Positions 8,314 through 17,332 of a DNA stretch of 64,000 bases are shown in pieces. Origin of the DNA: JBOCEF01 sp047610385 (GTDB lineage: Bacteria; Pseudomonadota; Alphaproteobacteria; Rhodobacterales; Rhodobacteraceae). The notes beneath the pieces are model-generated. The model was not told the origin of the DNA. It saw nothing but the letters and a program-made list of their open reading frames with translations, and did no database searches. Positions within the stretch are counted from its first letter, which is position 1; each line of letters begins with the position of its first letter. The stretch spans positions 145,645-209,644 of the forward strand of contig JBLGAC010000001.1 in assembly GCA_047610385.1 (NCBI GenBank), in the 5' to 3' direction. A program made the translations under genes and the position numbers.

Positions 8314-9113
8314 TGTTGCGCGCGGTTCTTTGCGCCGCAATCTTGCTGGTCGCGCCCATGGTGCAGGCGGCGGATCTGGCGCGCGCGCAGGCGTTGTTTC
8401 AAGACGATGACGGCCGCCGCATGGTGGACGACTTCGTGGATTTCATCGCGACGCCCCAAGCGCTGCTGCCGCTTGACGAAGGCGCCCCCCTCGCTGACGC
8501 CGTCGCCCGCCATTTCAACCGGCAGGAGATTTTCAATGAGGTCGTCGAAAGCATCGCAGCGGCCCTGAACGACACGCAGCTGCAAGCGATCCTCGACTGG
8601 CGCGCCACGCCGCTGGGCGCCCGCATCGCCGCCGCCGAAACCAAGTATGAGGCACCCGATTGCGACCTGCCCGGCGCGGGGTGCGGCGACGCGCTCGCCC
8701 GCTTGGAGGTTTTTGCCGACCCGCGTCTGGCGCCGATCCGGGCGGTCAGTGCGCGGCAGAATTTCGGCCTCATCGATCTGACGATCGAGGCCAGCATCCT
8801 GCGCGCGGTGCTAGTGGCGGGCGTAAGGCCAGCGCGCACAGCGCCGCTGACCCCGAACCAGATCGAAGACGCCCTGCTGTTCTATCGCCAGGACAACGCC
8901 GCGCTTCTGGTCCGCTGGCATCAGGAGGCAAATGCCGACATCCTCAACCCATTCCTGCCCGATGAAATCGCCGCCTATGCCGATTTCGTCGCCACTGACG
9001 CGATGCAGATCTACCTGCTGGCCGCAAGCGGTGCGCTTTCGGGCGCGTTGGCGGCGCGCGCCGGGCGGATGGGGCACGATCTGGCCGCAAAAGGCCCGAT
9101 GCGCGACCTCTGA
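8313..9113 (+). CDS. Secreted DUF2059-like protein, second of a tandem pair
   Basis: A 266-residue predicted exported protein with a signal peptide ending at VQAAD (about residue 19). It carries the motif WRATPLGARI, parallel to FLASPLGRRL in the preceding gene, and a Cys pair in the DCDLPGAGCGD segment that the first protein lacks. The ATG shares its A with the stop of the upstream gene, so the two are translationally coupled. Function is unknown; the pair may form a periplasmic hetero-oligomer, which is only inference. A hairpin repeat follows between this gene and the convergent DUF1285 gene. Confidence 0.7.
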   Translation: MLRAVLCAAILLVAPMVQAADLARAQALFQDDDGRRMVDDFVDFIATPQALLPLDEGAPLADAVARHFNRQEIFNEVVESIAAALNDTQLQAILDWRATPLGARIAAAETKYEAPDCDLPGAGCGDALARLEVFADPRLAPIRAVSARQNFGLIDLTIEASILRAVLVAGVRPARTAPLTPNQIEDALLFYRQDNAALLVRWHQEANADILNPFLPDEIAAYADFVATDAMQIYLLAASGALSGALAARAGRMGHDLAAKGPMRDL

Positions 9114-9138
9114 GCATCGAGGATAGGGGCGCGAGGGT

Positions 9139-9173
9139 GGGCCAGATGCGGACCCGAAGGGGCCGCGATGGGC
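9139..9173 (+). repeat. Dispersed intergenic hairpin repeat, copy 1
   Basis: A 35-base GC-rich element lying between two convergent genes. It contains CGG-a-CCC GAA GGG-g-CCG, a stem with one internal mismatch and a GAA loop. The same 35 bases occur without change at 17278-17312 and with four changes, inverted, at 45228-45262. It may act as a bidirectional terminator or as a REP-like element. Confidence 0.75.
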
Positions 9174-9183
9174 CGCGCGCGCG

Positions 9184-9825
9184 TCAGTCCACCAAGTCCG
9201 CCGACGCGATGATCGCAAAGAACACGCCGCCGGACCGCAGGCCGAACCAGCTTTCGCCGTCCACGTCTTCATGCACGCAGATCTCCACCAGGCGGTAAAA
9301 GCTCTTGCGGTCAATCAATGCCTCAAGGCCCCGGCGCACATGCACATAGGGGCTCGGCTCTCCGGTTTCGGGGTCGCGGGCCACGCGAATCGGGTTCTCA
9401 GGCCCAGCGACAGTTTCGTCGCCGACATTGGTCACGAAGGTGATCGCAGGGTCTGCGCCGCCCGTTTCGCGGAAATCCACGGCAACAAAGGGCGCGTCGT
9501 CGACAATGATCCCAACTTTTTCAACCGGAGTGACCAGATAATATTTGCCGTCCCCGTCCAGCCGCAGCACCGACGCGAACAGCTTCACCAGTCGTTCGCG
9601 CCCGATCGGAGTGCCCAGATACCACCATGATCCGTCACGCTTGATGCGTATGTCGAGGTCGCCGCAAAACGGCGGATTCCACAAATGCACCGGCGCAGGG
9701 CCCTTTTTACCCACCTTGGCGATGGTTTTGGCCAGATCTTCGGCAGCGCCGGGATCTGCACGGTTTTCTGCTGCGCGAGGGGCAGCGGCGTCCCCGCTCT
9801 CGGACACGTGATTGTTCTGCGGCAT
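9184..9825 (-). CDS. DUF1285 family protein
   Basis: A 213-residue soluble protein. The segments HLWNPPFCGDLDIRI, DGSWWYLGTPIGR and KYYLVTPVEK match the DUF1285 pattern of alphaproteobacteria; no biochemical role is established for the family. The start at 9825 has GGAGGG seven bases upstream; an in-frame ATG at 9837 lies inside that ribosome site. The gene is divergent from the MoxR ATPase gene 168 bases away, and in related genomes such a pairing is common, but no functional link can be read from the sequence. Confidence 0.85.
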   Translation of the reverse strand: MPQNNHVSESGDAAAPRAAENRADPGAAEDLAKTIAKVGKKGPAPVHLWNPPFCGDLDIRIKRDGSWWYLGTPIGRERLVKLFASVLRLDGDGKYYLVTPVEKVGIIVDDAPFVAVDFRETGGADPAITFVTNVGDETVAGPENPIRVARDPETGEPSPYVHVRRGLEALIDRKSFYRLVEICVHEDVDGESWFGLRSGGVFFAIIASADLVD

Positions 9826-9896
9826 CGATCCCTCCATCTTAAAAGTCTGCGCGACACGCGCCGGGCACCTAAAAACTGGCGCAGTGCGCGCGCCTG

Positions 9897-9925
9897 TTGG
9901 ATAAGCTGGGGGTTCGTCTTACAGT
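9897..9925 (+). promoter_or_regulatory. Possible sigma70-type promoter for the moxR cluster
   Basis: TTGGAT (9897-9902) and TACAGT (9920-9925) are separated by 17 bases, 69 bases before the MoxR start. The match is moderate and no operator was identified. Confidence 0.3.
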
Positions 9926-9993
9926 TTCAAACACCCGTGTTAGAACCCTGCGTTCAACATGGCCTGCCGAGAGCGCTGCCCGAAGGACATTAG

Positions 9994-11004
9994 ATGACCG
10001 ACACGCAAGACGACCTTCTGCCCCAGATCGAAGCCCTCGGCGACACGTTGATCAACGCGCGCGCCCAGATCGCGCGCCGCGTGATCGGCCAGGAAAACGT
10101 GGTGGAGCTGGCCCTGACCGCGCTTTTGTCCGGCGGCCATGCGCTGCTGGTTGGCGCGCCGGGGCTGGCGAAAACCCGACTGGTGGAAACACTGGGCATC
10201 GTGATGGGCCTGCAGGGCAACCGCATCCAGTTCACGCCTGACCTGATGCCCGCCGACATTCTGGGCGCTGAGGTCCTTGAGGACGCACCCAATGGCGGCC
10301 GCGCGTTCCGGTTCATCGAAGGCCCGATCTTCTGCCAGCTGCTGATGGCCGATGAGATTAACCGTGCATCCCCACGCACCCAGTCGGCGCTTTTGCAGGC
10401 GATGCAGGAAAAGCATGTGACCGTTGCAGGCGCGCGCCGCGATTTGCCCCCCCCGTTCCATGTGCTCGCCACCCAGAACCCCATTGAGCAGGAGGGCACC
10501 TATCCCCTGCCTGAGGCACAGCTGGACCGGTTCTTGCTGCAGATCGACGTGCCCTATCCGACGCTGGACGCGGAGCGCGCAATCTTGATGGCCACCACCG
10601 GGGCAGAAGATCTGACCGCTGAGGCCGCCATGACATCCCAAGGCTTGATGGACGCCCAGATGCTGGTGCGCCGGATGCCAGCGGGGGAACAGGTCATGGA
10701 GGCTATCTTGCGTCTTGTCCGCTCCGCACGGCCGGGCGAGCCGGACTCAAGCGACGAGATCAACAACGCCGTGTCCTGGGGCCCCGGTCCGCGTGCGGCG
10801 CAGGCGCTGATGCTGTGCGCCCGGGCGCGCGCGCTGCTTGAAGGGCGGCTGGCGCCGTCGATCGGTGATGTGGCGGCGCTGGCCCGCCCCGCCTTGATGC
10901 ACCGCATGGCGCTGACCTTCTCAGCCAAGGCCGAAGGGCAGACGCTGGACGCACTGATCGACCGGCTGGTGCAGCACACCCTGGGGATGGAGGCCGCCGC
11001 GTGA
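9994..11004 (+). CDS. MoxR-family AAA+ ATPase
   Basis: A 336-residue AAA+ ATPase of the MoxR type, cytoplasmic chaperone-like proteins that work with von Willebrand-type partners in envelope maturation or stress tolerance. Walker A is GAPGLAKT (54-61) and Walker B is LLMADEIN (116-123). The sensor segment ATQNPIEQEGTYPLPEAQLD is intact. It heads a cluster on the plus strand: its stop overlaps the GTG start of the DUF58 gene, followed by two large membrane proteins. This order is the usual moxR-DUF58-BatA-like arrangement. Confidence 0.95.
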   Translation: MTDTQDDLLPQIEALGDTLINARAQIARRVIGQENVVELALTALLSGGHALLVGAPGLAKTRLVETLGIVMGLQGNRIQFTPDLMPADILGAEVLEDAPNGGRAFRFIEGPIFCQLLMADEINRASPRTQSALLQAMQEKHVTVAGARRDLPPPFHVLATQNPIEQEGTYPLPEAQLDRFLLQIDVPYPTLDAERAILMATTGAEDLTAEAAMTSQGLMDAQMLVRRMPAGEQVMEAILRLVRSARPGEPDSSDEINNAVSWGPGPRAAQALMLCARARALLEGRLAPSIGDVAALARPALMHRMALTFSAKAEGQTLDALIDRLVQHTLGMEAAA

Positions 11005-11951
11005 GCGACGCGGACTTCTCCTCGGGCGCCCCGCGCCCCAAACGCGCTGCGGACACGCCCGCATGGTTGCGCCGGGATGCGGAGCGGATCTCAGGCGCCC
11101 TGCCGCCTTTGGTGGCAGAGGCCGAGCGGCTGGCGGCATCGGTGGCCGCGGGCGTGCATGGCCGCAGGCGCGCGGGCCCGGGCGAGACATTCTGGCAATA
11201 CCGCCAAGCCATGCCCGGCGATCCGGCGACCTCGATTGACTGGCGCCGCTCTGGCCGATCAGACCACATGTTCATCCGGGAGATGGAGTGGGAAGCCGCG
11301 CAGACCGTGTCGGTCTGGACCGACGTGTCGCGCGGCATGAACTGGCGCTCCGATCTTGCGCCGCGCACCAAACGCCAGCGCGCGGCGCTGCTGACGCTGG
11401 CGCTGTCGGTGCTGCTGATCCGCGGCGGGGAACGTGTCAGCCTGCTGTCCACCGACGCTGAGGCCCCGCGCGGCGGCGAGACCCAACTGACCCGCATCGC
11501 CATGGCGCTGGCCACCATCGACGGGCGCGCGAACGCCGATTCCGAGGCCGCCGATTTCGGCGCCCCGCCGCGCGCCCCGATGATGCGCGGCGGCAAGGCG
11601 GTGTTCTTCTCAGACTTCATGGGCCCGCGCGAAGATATGATGGCCGCCCTGTCGCACGCCGCCGACCGGGGCGTGTCGGGCGCCTGCGTGCAGGTGATCG
11701 ACCCGGCCGAGGAAAGCTTTCCCTTTGATGGGCGGCTGGTGCTGACATCGGTCGGCGGCAGCGTGGACTTTGAAACCCACCGCGCCCGTGGCCTGAAAGA
11801 TGCATACCGCGCCAAGCTCGCGGAGCGCCGGGATGAGCTGGAGGGTGCCTGCCGCGCGGCGGGCTGGCGGTTTGAGATCCATCGAACCTCTGACAGTCCG
11901 CGCAAAGCGCTGCTGTGGCTTTACGGCGCGATTTCGGGAAACATGCGCTGA
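11001..11951 (+). CDS. DUF58 domain-containing protein
   Basis: A 316-residue partner of MoxR ATPases. The DUF58 signature PGDPATSIDWRRS is at about residues 72-84, followed by a VWA-like region beginning VSVWTDVS. Start is GTG at 11001, overlapping the MoxR stop by four bases, so the two are translationally coupled. DUF58 proteins are thought to present substrates to the ATPase, but the substrate is not known. The protein lacks an obvious membrane segment, unlike the two proteins that follow. Confidence 0.9.
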   Translation: MSDADFSSGAPRPKRAADTPAWLRRDAERISGALPPLVAEAERLAASVAAGVHGRRRAGPGETFWQYRQAMPGDPATSIDWRRSGRSDHMFIREMEWEAAQTVSVWTDVSRGMNWRSDLAPRTKRQRAALLTLALSVLLIRGGERVSLLSTDAEAPRGGETQLTRIAMALATIDGRANADSEAADFGAPPRAPMMRGGKAVFFSDFMGPREDMMAALSHAADRGVSGACVQVIDPAEESFPFDGRLVLTSVGGSVDFETHRARGLKDAYRAKLAERRDELEGACRAAGWRFEIHRTSDSPRKALLWLYGAISGNMR

Positions 11952-12075
11952 TGGCACGGGGTCCGTATATTTCATCGGCGTCGGGACGCTTGGCGCCCCC
12001 GCGCGCGCCAAGCTGCGCGCGACGTGCCCACCCCGCGTCCCCTTTGATGATTGCCCCCCATTCGGGAGACGCCTT

Positions 12076-14898
12076 TTGCTGAGCATCGGCCCCCTCGCCT
12101 TCCTCAACCCGTGGCTGTTGACCGCGCTGGTTGCGCTGCCGGCGCTGTGGTGGCTGCTGCGTGCGACCCCTCCGGCGCCGAAACGGCTGAGCTTTCCCGG
12201 CGTGCGGCTGCTGCTGGGCATGCGCGACGAAGAAAAGATGCCCGACCGCACGCCATGGTGGCTGCTGCTGCTGCGGCTGGCGATGGTCGCGGCGCTGATC
12301 CTGGCGTTTGCGCAGCCAGTGCTGAACCCCGCGCGGCCCTTGGCGCGTGGCGGCGGGCCTGTGCTGGTGCTGATGGATGGTGGCTGGGCCTCTGCCCCCG
12401 ATTGGGAGGCGCGGCGCGCCCGTGCGCTGGAGCTGTTGGAGCAGGCCGATCGCGCCGGACGCACGGCGATTTTTCGTCTGATAGCCGACAAGGCCTTGGC
12501 TGAGGACACGATGGTCCCCCGCGCTGCCGCCGACTGGCGCGGTGCCGCCGAAGCTGCACAGCCCCGCCCCTGGGCGCCCGACCGCGCGGCCTTCGTTGCG
12601 CGCATCGAGGCCTTTGCTGCCACCGACGCCGCCAAGGGGCTGGAGGTGGTCTGGCTGCATGACGGACTGGCGCACACCGGAAATGACGGGCTGGCCGAAA
12701 CGCTGGCCGATCTTGCGCCTTTGACCATGATCGGGCCTGAACGTCTGGCCCTGGCCCTGCGCCCGCCGGTTCTGTCGGACGGGCGGCTGCTGGCCACCGC
12801 GATCCGCGCGGGAACTGTAGGAGAGCGCCCCGTGTCCGCCGTTGCCATGGGCGCCGGGCCTGATGGCGGCGAACGCAGGCTGGCGGTCAGCGAAGCGATG
12901 TTCGAAGATGGCGACAGACAGGCGAGCCTTGCGTTCGATTTGCCGCTGGAGCTGCGCAACCAGGTGCAGCGCGTGGCCCTGACCATCGGCGGATCGGCGG
13001 GCGGTGCCGCGCTGACCGACGACGCGGTGCGCCGCAAACGCGTGGGCCTGCTGGCGGGCGCGGCTGAGGACGGCGCGCGACCCCTGACCTCACAGCTCCA
13101 TTATCTGCATCAGGCGTTGCTCCCCACTGCCGAAGTGCTGGACGGCCAGATCCAGGATCTGTTGGAGCGCGGCGCCCATGCCATCGTGTTGGCCGATGTC
13201 GGCACCTTCACCGACGACGAACGCGCCGCCCTGACCGCGTGGGTGGAGGCCGGGGGGCTGCTGATCCGCTTCGCCGGGCCACGCACCGCGCGGGCCGAGG
13301 CTGAGCGCAGGTCCATTGACGAAGACCCCCTGCTGCCGGTGCGCCTGCGCGCGGGCGGGCGGGCCGTGGGCGGTGCCATGAGCTGGGGTGCCCCGCAGCC
13401 GATCCGCGGGTTTGCGCCCGACGGGCCGTTTGCGGGCCTTACGGCACCCCCGGACGTCACCGTGTCAAAACAGGTGATGGCCCAGCCCGGCCCGGACGTG
13501 GCGCCGCGCACCATCGCCGCGCTGCAGGACGGCACCCCGCTGGTGACCATGGTCGACCGGGGCCTTGGCCGGGTGGTGCTGTTCCACGTCACGGCCAATG
13601 CGGAATGGTCGACGCTGCCGCTGTCGGGCCTGTTCGTGCAGATGCTGGAACGGCTCGCCGTGGCCGCGTCTTCGGGCGGGGCTGAGGCGGCGGCGGCCTT
13701 CGCGGATGAAACATGGACGCCGCAGATGTTGCTTGACGGTTTTGGCCGCACGGGGCGCGCAGCGCGGGCCGCGGGCGTGTCCGGGCGCAGGCTGGCGCAG
13801 GGCGGGCCGGGGGCCGATGCGCCGCCGGGGCTTTATACCTCAGGCGATCGCAGCGCAGCGTTCAACGTGACGGGGCCTGAGACGCGGCTGATCGCGGCGG
13901 CGCCACCGCCAGCGCGGGCAGTGGCAGACAGCCTTGGGCGGGCTGAGGAAGAAGACCTGAAAGGCGTGCTGCTGGCCGGTGCAGCGCTGCTGTTCGCGCT
14001 TGACGCCATTGCGGCGCTGTTTGTGGCCGGGCGGCTGTTCGGCATCGGCGCGCGGGTCGGGGCGCTGGCGCTGGCCGTCTGCCTTGCCGGAGCGCATGAC
14101 GGGGCATGGGCGCAGGGCCTTGTGCCCGGCGATCTGCCGCAGACCTCGGATGAACGCGCGGTGGCGGCCACCAAGGACACGGTGCTGGCCTATGTCATCA
14201 CCGGGGATCGGGATGTGGACCGGATATCGGCCGCAGGCCTGACCGGCCTGTCGCGCGTGCTGGCCAGCCGCACGGCGGTAGAGCCCGCGGACCCGATCGG
14301 CGTCAATCTGGAAACCGATGAACTGGCCTTCTACCCAATGCTCTATTGGCCGGTGACGGAAGGGATGCGCACCCCCTCGGACGCCGCTTATGCGCGGCTG
14401 AATGCGTTCACGCGCACCGGCGGGATGATCGTGTTCGACACCCGCGACGCGCATCTGGCGGGGGGCCTGGGGTCGGGCACGCCTGAGGGCCGCACGCTGC
14501 GGCGCCTCGCGGCCCCGCTGGACCTGCCCCCGCTGGAGCCGACGCCCCAGGATCATGTGCTGACGCGCACGTTTTATCTGCTCAACGATTTTCCCGGTCG
14601 CTGGACGGGGGGGGAGACGTGGCTTGAGGCGTCCTCGGACGCTGAGGAGGAGGAGGGGCGGCCGTTTCGCAACCTCAATGACGGGGTGACGCCGGTGATC
14701 ATCGGGGCCAATGACTGGGCCGCCGCATGGGCGGTGGATGATGCGGGCGCCTTCCTGATGCCGGTTGGGCGCGATGGGCTGCGCCAGCGCGAAATGGCGT
14801 TCCGCTTCGGGGTAAATCTGGTGATGTACGTGCTGACCGGCAGCTACAAATCGGACCAGGTGCATGTGCCCGCCTTGTTGGAGCGTTTGGGCAACTGA
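12076..14898 (+). CDS. Large membrane protein with BatA-type N-terminus and DUF4159 C-terminus
   Basis: A 940-residue protein. The N-terminus FLNPWLLTALVALPALWWLLR and a second helix near residue 65-85 are the BatA/aerotolerance-type membrane anchor. The centre (about 110-620) is soluble and VWA/amidotransferase-like. A double membrane segment follows at about 632-680, ending in a signal-peptide-like stretch (AHDGAWAQ). The last 250 residues, with YVITGDRDVD and YPMLYWPV, are DUF4159. Start is TTG at 12076 with GGGAG eight bases upstream; the reading frame is open further back but out of character. It follows the DUF58 gene after 124 bases. Role inferred from context only. Confidence 0.8.
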   Translation: MLSIGPLAFLNPWLLTALVALPALWWLLRATPPAPKRLSFPGVRLLLGMRDEEKMPDRTPWWLLLLRLAMVAALILAFAQPVLNPARPLARGGGPVLVLMDGGWASAPDWEARRARALELLEQADRAGRTAIFRLIADKALAEDTMVPRAAADWRGAAEAAQPRPWAPDRAAFVARIEAFAATDAAKGLEVVWLHDGLAHTGNDGLAETLADLAPLTMIGPERLALALRPPVLSDGRLLATAIRAGTVGERPVSAVAMGAGPDGGERRLAVSEAMFEDGDRQASLAFDLPLELRNQVQRVALTIGGSAGGAALTDDAVRRKRVGLLAGAAEDGARPLTSQLHYLHQALLPTAEVLDGQIQDLLERGAHAIVLADVGTFTDDERAALTAWVEAGGLLIRFAGPRTARAEAERRSIDEDPLLPVRLRAGGRAVGGAMSWGAPQPIRGFAPDGPFAGLTAPPDVTVSKQVMAQPGPDVAPRTIAALQDGTPLVTMVDRGLGRVVLFHVTANAEWSTLPLSGLFVQMLERLAVAASSGGAEAAAAFADETWTPQMLLDGFGRTGRAARAAGVSGRRLAQGGPGADAPPGLYTSGDRSAAFNVTGPETRLIAAAPPPARAVADSLGRAEEEDLKGVLLAGAALLFALDAIAALFVAGRLFGIGARVGALALAVCLAGAHDGAWAQGLVPGDLPQTSDERAVAATKDTVLAYVITGDRDVDRISAAGLTGLSRVLASRTAVEPADPIGVNLETDELAFYPMLYWPVTEGMRTPSDAAYARLNAFTRTGGMIVFDTRDAHLAGGLGSGTPEGRTLRRLAAPLDLPPLEPTPQDHVLTRTFYLLNDFPGRWTGGETWLEASSDAEEEEGRPFRNLNDGVTPVIIGANDWAAAWAVDDAGAFLMPVGRDGLRQREMAFRFGVNLVMYVLTGSYKSDQVHVPALLERLGN

Positions 14899-14945
14899 GG
14901 CCCCTCGGCACAGCAGCGGGCCTGGGCTGCGCCTTTGGCCGGGCG

Positions 14946-14980
14946 GCCGCCCTTGGGGGCATCGAACCCCCAAGGGCGGC
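14946..14980 (+). terminator. Strong intergenic stem-loop
   Basis: A perfect 14-base-pair inverted repeat (14946-14959 with 14967-14980) and a seven-base loop CATCGAA lie 47 bases after the DUF4159 gene. There is no U-tract, so it may be a pause, processing or partial termination site within the cluster. A related stem with GGG-CATCGAG-CCC at its tip occurs at 25166-25200. Confidence 0.55.
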
Positions 14981-15099
14981 GCGGGCAAGGGCCCGCAGGC
15001 GCGCCGATCCGGGCGGTGCATAGGTGGTGAGGGCGGTCCAGCCGGGCCGCATTGATAGTGCGAAAGGCGCGTTTTGCGCCGCGAAGGACAGGAATGCTC

Positions 15100-17190
15100 A
15101 TGAGCGCTGCGCTCGAATTCTCTCCGCTGCTGCCGCTGCCGCTGATCTTGGCACTTGCCGCCCTTCTGGGCGCTGCGGCGCTGGTGACGCTGTGGCGCGG
15201 ATCCCCCGGCTGGGCGCTGCGGGCGTTGGCCGGGCTGGCGGTGCTGGCCGCCCTGGCCGGGCCAAGCCTGAAGCAGGAATTGCGCGACCCGCTGCCGGAC
15301 ATCGCGTTTCTGGTGGTGGATGAAAGCGCGTCAAACCGCGTTGATGGGCGCGACGCGCGCACGGTGCTGTCAGCCGAAGAAATGGTGCAGGCGTTGGCGC
15401 GCCTTGGCGCCGATCCGGACGCGCCGCTGGAATGGCGGGTGGTGCGCGTGGGCGATGCCGTGGGCGTCGCGAATGCCGACAAGGGCACCCGCCTGCTGAC
15501 CGCGCTGGAAGGCGCCGCCGCCGAGGTCGCGCCCGACCGCATCGCCGGTGCCATTCTGCTGACCGACGGGCAGGCCCATGACGCGGACCGGCTGGCGACC
15601 TTCCCCGCCCCCGTCCATGTGCTGCTGACCGGGCGCGAGGGCGAATGGGACCGCCGCCTGGTGTTGGAAACCGCCCCCGCCTTTGGGCTGGTGGGTGAGA
15701 CGGTGCAGCTGAGCTTTCGCGTCGAAATGCTGGGCACGCCCCCGCCGGGTGCCGATGCCAGCGCCCGCGTTGAGATCCTGATCGACGGCGCCAGCGCCTT
15801 GTCACAGCCGATCCCCGTGGGGCGCCCCGTCACGCTGGCGCTGCCGGTGAACCATGGCGGCGCCAACGTGGTGTCCGTGTCGATCCCCGCCGCTGACGGC
15901 GAATTGACTGAGCGCAACAACGCCGCCGTCTTCACCATCAACGGCGTGCGCGACCGCCTGCGCGTGCTGCTGGTCAGCGGCGAACCCCATCCCGGAGAGC
16001 GCACCTGGCGCAACCTGCTGAAAGCCGATCCGTCGGTCGATCTGGTGCATTTCACCATTCTGCGCCCGCCAAACAAACAAGATGGCGTGCCGGTGTTTGA
16101 GCTGTCCTTGATCAGCTTTCCAACCCGCGAATTGTTCATGCAAAAGATCGATGAATTCGATCTGATCATATTTGACCGCTACCGCCGCCGCGGCGTGCTG
16201 CCCAACGCCTATATTGAAAACGTCGCGCGCTATGTGCGCGATGGCGGCGCGGTGCTGGTTGCGTCGGGTCCCGCCTTTGCTGGGGTCGAAAGCCTGTGGC
16301 GCACGCCGCTGCGCGACATCCTGCCCGGCACCCCCACCCCACGGGTTATTGAGCGCGGGTTCCTGCCGGAAATCACGCCGCTTGGCCTGCGCCATCCGGT
16401 CACCGCCGGGCTGATGCCGCCCACGGCTGAGGGCGTCGCCCCCTGGGGCCGCTGGTTCCGGATGGTGGAGATGGAGCAAGCCTCCGGCCAATCAGTGATG
16501 TCGGGCGCGGGGTCACCGCTTTTGATCCTTGACCGGGTGGGCAAGGGCCGCGTGGCGATGCTGGCATCGGACCATGCGTGGCTGTGGTCGCGCGGCTTCG
16601 AAGGCGGCGGGCCGCAGGCGGAACTGCTGCGCCGCCTCGCCCATTGGCTGATGAAGGAACCTGAGCTTGAGGAAGAAGCGCTGGTGGCTGAGGTGTCAGG
16701 CGCCGAGATCGCCGTGACCAGACGATCCGTCTCCGATGTGCCCGCGGGGCTGACCGCCACGTCGCCCTCGGGGGTGTCGACGCGCATCGCCTATACCGAA
16801 ATCGCACCGGGCCGCTGGACCGCGAGCGTCGCCGCTGAGGAGCAGGGCCTGTGGCGCCTGTCGGACGGCGCGCTGTCTGCGGTCGCGGCGGTCGGCCCGC
16901 CTGCGCCCAAGGAATTTGAGAACCCGATTTCATCGCCCCTGCCTTTGGCCGCACTGGTGGCCGCGACAGGCGGCGGCGCGATGCGGGTCGGGGATGACGC
17001 CGAAAACCTGCCCGCCCTGCGGCGGGTGCGCGACGGGCGCGTGTCATCCGGGCGCGGCTGGATCGGGCTGGCGCGGCGCGAGGCCTATGCCGTGCGCGAC
17101 GTGTCGCTGACCCCGCTGGCGCCGGGCTGGCTGATGCTGATGCTCGCAGCGCTCCTCTCGCTCGGCGCCTGGCGGGTTGAGGGCAGATAG
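15100..17190 (+). CDS. Membrane protein with amidotransferase-like domain (moxR cluster)
   Basis: A 696-residue protein with two N-terminal membrane helices (about residues 10-32 and 40-58), a long periplasmic-type region, and a C-terminal helix (PGWLMLMLAALLSLGAW). The middle contains a class I glutamine-amidotransferase-like fold (LRVLLVSGEPHPGERTWRNL, and later a GGxxLVASGPAF-like turn). Such proteins are regularly the last gene of moxR-DUF58 clusters; function is unknown. Two close ATG codons, 15094 and 15100, are possible; 15100 has AGGA at six bases. It lies 201 bases after the DUF4159 gene. Confidence 0.8.
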   Translation: MSAALEFSPLLPLPLILALAALLGAAALVTLWRGSPGWALRALAGLAVLAALAGPSLKQELRDPLPDIAFLVVDESASNRVDGRDARTVLSAEEMVQALARLGADPDAPLEWRVVRVGDAVGVANADKGTRLLTALEGAAAEVAPDRIAGAILLTDGQAHDADRLATFPAPVHVLLTGREGEWDRRLVLETAPAFGLVGETVQLSFRVEMLGTPPPGADASARVEILIDGASALSQPIPVGRPVTLALPVNHGGANVVSVSIPAADGELTERNNAAVFTINGVRDRLRVLLVSGEPHPGERTWRNLLKADPSVDLVHFTILRPPNKQDGVPVFELSLISFPTRELFMQKIDEFDLIIFDRYRRRGVLPNAYIENVARYVRDGGAVLVASGPAFAGVESLWRTPLRDILPGTPTPRVIERGFLPEITPLGLRHPVTAGLMPPTAEGVAPWGRWFRMVEMEQASGQSVMSGAGSPLLILDRVGKGRVAMLASDHAWLWSRGFEGGGPQAELLRRLAHWLMKEPELEEEALVAEVSGAEIAVTRRSVSDVPAGLTATSPSGVSTRIAYTEIAPGRWTASVAAEEQGLWRLSDGALSAVAAVGPPAPKEFENPISSPLPLAALVAATGGGAMRVGDDAENLPALRRVRDGRVSSGRGWIGLARREAYAVRDVSLTPLAPGWLMLMLAALLSLGAWRVEGR

Positions 17191-17277
17191 CCATTCCCGT
17201 GGCGGGCGAGGCAGGGGCGGCCCTGCGTGAAGGAGGGTGCTCCGCCGCAGCCTGCGCAGGTAAAAGGGGTGCAGGGC

Positions 17278-17312
17278 GGGCCAGATGCGGACCCGAAGGG
17301 GCCGCGATGGGC
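17278..17312 (+). repeat. Dispersed intergenic hairpin repeat, copy 2
   Basis: Identical over 35 bases to the element at 9139-9173, again between two convergent genes (the amidotransferase-like gene and the GNAT gene). The exact conservation at two unrelated sites argues for a mobile or selected element and not chance. Confidence 0.75.
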
Positions 17313-17332
17313 AGCGCTGCGCCCCGGCCTGT

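Noticed and set aside
11800..12075. Longer N-terminus for the DUF4159 protein
   Set aside because: The frame overlaps the DUF58 gene and lacks a ribosome site. The BatA-type membrane anchor begins at the TTG at 12076 with GGGAG upstream.
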